Shown: positions 6,275 to 7,494 of the stretch, piece after piece
Position numbering within the stretch: the stretch's first letter is position 1
Layout of the letters: each line of letters starts with the position of its first letter
NCBI GenBank assembly: GCA_018818235.1
Contig: JAHISE010000124.1
Location: 1-7,494, forward strand
DNA length: 7,494 nt
Direction: 5' to 3'
Source: Patescibacteria group bacterium
GTDB taxonomy: Bacteria; Patescibacteriota; Gracilibacteria; Peribacterales; Peribacteraceae
The notes under the pieces: generated by a model
Told to the model about the DNA's origin: nothing
The model's database searches: none
Seen by the model: the letters and a program-made list of their open reading frames with translations, nothing else
Position numbers and translations under genes: made by a program

Positions 6275-6293
6275 GGGGAACAATGCTAATATC
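6275..6293 (-). promoter_or_regulatory. Putative eno start-proximal element (GATATT-N7-TTCCCC-N7-ATG)
   Basis: On the minus strand, GATATT (6288-6293) is followed by 7 nt, TTCCCC (6275-6280), 7 nt and the ATG, which is the infB geometry. An overlapping alternative -10 is TAAGAT (6291-6296) preceded by TGA, which fits an extended -10. No -35 match is seen; the upstream bases belong to a heptamer repeat. The motif is visible, but promoter function is inferred. Confidence 0.4.
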
Positions 6294-6303
6294 TTATCAC
6301 TAA

Positions 6304-6401
6304 GTTAACTAGTTTGCTGGTTTCTGGTTTCTAGTTATTTCAAACTATGATGATGCTTGAGCATTAAAACTAGATACTAGAAACTATTAACTAGCTAACT
6401 C
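6304..6401. repeat. Heptamer inverted repeat (GGTTTCT / AAACTAG) between the membrane gene and eno
   Basis: The left arm contains GTTTGCT, GGTTTCT, GGTTTCT, AGTTATT (6312-6339). The right arm reads as five abutting heptamers AAACTAG, ATACTAG, AAACTAT, TAACTAG, CTAACTC (6367-6401). The outer ends pair over 10 of 11 bases (6304-6314 with 6389-6399). An inner 8-bp perfect match is TTTCTAGT (6328-6335) with ACTAGAAA (6376-6383). The apex holds the small hairpin ATGCTTGAGCAT (6353-6364). The stop codon of the membrane gene (6391-6393) lies inside the right arm, so the repeat has entered, or grown out of, the gene end. No gene lies in the spacer. Confidence 0.85.
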
Positions 6402-7368
6402 TCTTCCTAGCCCTTTGATGCAAAACCCCAAAGTATCCCATAAGCATAGATAAACTCATTCCGGCAATCGGAGCTCCTGACGAAGGCAATGCAGTCGGTG
6501 ACGTCTGAGCTTCCCGAAACTCACGGCCTGTTCCTGTATGTGGCGCTGTTTCTTCGTTAATGGGCACTGTGCCATCTTCTGTACCCTGTTGTTCCTCTGC
6601 GTCATCGGCGATCTGATCTGAGCCATCCTCATCCTGATCATTCTTTTGTGCAATCATCTGCCTACGGCGTTCAAATGCCCTCAAACGTTCTCGCCATGCT
6701 TCCTCCTCCGGATCTACTGATTCCTCCAAATTTTTTGTCTCTTTATCATCCATTGCTATTTGTGTCCCACCGGTACCACTCAAATTCTTGTTAATACCAG
6801 TCCACCAATCTCCTTCCCAAAGAACACTTGCAAGTTTGTTATCCAATTCCCAACTCTTTTCGCTCATTACAGCCAATACTGTAAATGGAACTAATACCGC
6901 CAGAAGTAAAATTGTTCTGGGTACTCTGCGCCTGATCACATGAAGACAAAATGCCAGAGTTGCTACAAAACCAAGTAGTACCAATGGCAAAGTCCATCCC
7001 CAACTGAACCAATCCCGAATATAGCTTAAGTTAGGTATGGCTTTTATCATCAACTCAACAACCATCCATATAATCAAAATCAAAACAGGAAACCAGTGCA
7101 ACCAACGAAACGGATAATCGGCTCTGTTATTCCTGAATACGCGCAAAAGACCAATTGGATATAGTGATGCAATTATCATAAGAACAACCCATGGCAATCC
7201 TCCACTTGGTAAATGAGGCAGTGTAGCCGTAAGGAATCCTGTAATGGCAATTGCAAGCCCAAGAATGAATACTAGCAGTGTTTCGGTGGCGTGTTTGAGA
7301 GGCATAGGAGGAGCATTGTCCCTGTCGTTGGGAAGCATGTCAAGATTCCATTGTTGGAGTTTCACCAT
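6391..7368 (-). CDS. Polytopic membrane protein with acidic outer domain and sortase-like C-terminal signal
   Basis: I do not recognise the family. Hydrophobic segments suggest five N-terminal membrane spans at about 30-50, 57-77, 91-111, 122-145 and 151-168. A soluble region (about 169-292) follows, Trp-rich at its start (SWELDNKLASVLWEGDWW), then charged and probably helical (EEEAWRERLRAFERRRQ), then acidic with DQDEDG (244-249). The C-terminus has LPSSG (294-298), a hydrophobic span (about 300-316) and a basic tail RARKR (319-323). Basic loops RVFRNNRADYPFR and HVIRRRVPR fit an inside N-terminus, which puts 169-298 outside and the basic tail inside. This is the geometry of a sortase substrate, although polytopic substrates are unusual. 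The ATG is the first possible start, since an in-frame TAA lies two codons upstream. There is no Shine-Dalgarno site; a CCCCCC run ends 7 nt before the ATG. The stop is TAG, inside a repeat. Confidence 0.85.
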   Translation of the reverse strand: MVKLQQWNLDMLPNDRDNAPPMPLKHATETLLVFILGLAIAITGFLTATLPHLPSGGLPWVVLMIIASLYPIGLLRVFRNNRADYPFRWLHWFPVLILIIWMVVELMIKAIPNLSYIRDWFSWGWTLPLVLLGFVATLAFCLHVIRRRVPRTILLLAVLVPFTVLAVMSEKSWELDNKLASVLWEGDWWTGINKNLSGTGGTQIAMDDKETKNLEESVDPEEEAWRERLRAFERRRQMIAQKNDQDEDGSDQIADDAEEQQGTEDGTVPINEETAPHTGTGREFREAQTSPTALPSSGAPIAGMSLSMLMGYFGVLHQRARKRVS

Positions 7369-7375
7369 TTCTTAA

Positions 7376-7390
7376 GGGGGGAAAATAATC
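7376..7390 (-). promoter_or_regulatory. C-tract start element of the membrane protein gene
   Basis: On the minus strand, GATTAT (7385-7390, a 4/6 match to -10) is followed by TTT and CCCCCC (7376-7381), and the ATG comes exactly 7 nt later. The C-tract to ATG distance is the same as in infB and eno. The -10-like box is closer to the tract than in those two, and no -35 is evident. Confidence 0.3.
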
Positions 7391-7494
7391 TGAGCTGGTT
7401 TTTCGGCTTTCTATAGCAGTTTCTATGGATTTCCATTGAGGTATACCGATAAGACACAGTGACAGGCATCTGGTTCCATACTTCCCTTATCCAA
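7391..7494. other. Upstream region of the membrane protein gene, no gene seen
   Basis: No coding frame is supported up to the window edge. Two small dyads lie 3 nt apart: ATGGATTTCCAT (7425-7436, stem of 5) and the perfect 8-bp palindrome GGTATACC (7440-7447). Either could be an operator, but both are short enough to be chance. Confidence 0.4.

Noticed and set aside
6456..6653. 65-aa minus-strand frame within the membrane gene
   Set aside because: It is an alternative frame of the charged, low-complexity region and looks like no independent protein.
156..7368. Altered genetic code (TGA read as Gly, as in Gracilibacteria)
   Set aside because: All conserved proteins are full length with no in-frame TGA, and conserved glycines use GGN codons.

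Overview
This 7.5 kb window is bacterial chromosome with housekeeping genes. I suspect a Candidate Phyla Radiation (Patescibacteria) member. The grounds are a short, conserved but uncharacterised 127-aa protein of a kind I remember from that group, a DHH phosphoesterase with a lineage-style insertion, starts without Shine-Dalgarno sites, and intergenic spacers filled with GGAATCT-like repeats. No 16S or ribosomal protein gene is present, so the assignment is inference. All reading frames fit the standard code.

Layout, left to right. Positions 1-155 are a spacer of 7-nt repeats downstream of infB. Translation initiation factor IF-2 (infB, minus) fills 156-2450. A 275-bp spacer built of heptamers in inverted arms follows. 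Next is a DHH/DHHA1 phosphoesterase of the NrnA type (minus, 2726-4099). A 359-bp divergent control region (4100-4458) carries a strong-looking promoter for the DHH gene, a GGAATCC repeat hairpin, an extended -10 on the plus strand and a 14-bp palindrome. Then come tRNA-Pro(GGG) with encoded CCA (plus) and the AT-rich 127-aa gene (plus). Enolase (eno, minus) converges on it. A further heptamer hairpin separates eno from a polytopic membrane protein (minus) whose C-terminus looks like a sortase-type sorting signal.

How they fit together: infB and the NrnA-like gene belong to the neighbourhood known in many bacteria as nusA-infB-rbfA-nrnA. Here nrnA lies upstream of infB and rbfA is not between them. 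Enolase is the glycolytic 2-phosphoglycerate to phosphoenolpyruvate step. The membrane protein and the 127-aa protein have no assignable function.

Three signals stand out. (1) infB, eno and the membrane gene lack a Shine-Dalgarno site but share TTCCCC ending exactly 7 nt before the ATG; in infB and eno a -10-like GATAWT lies exactly 7 nt further upstream. (2) All four repeat-bearing spacers use a 7-nt period, each with its own heptamer, in complementary arms, and three lie right behind a stop codon. (3) All five protein genes end in TAG, and eno ends in three consecutive in-frame TAGs.
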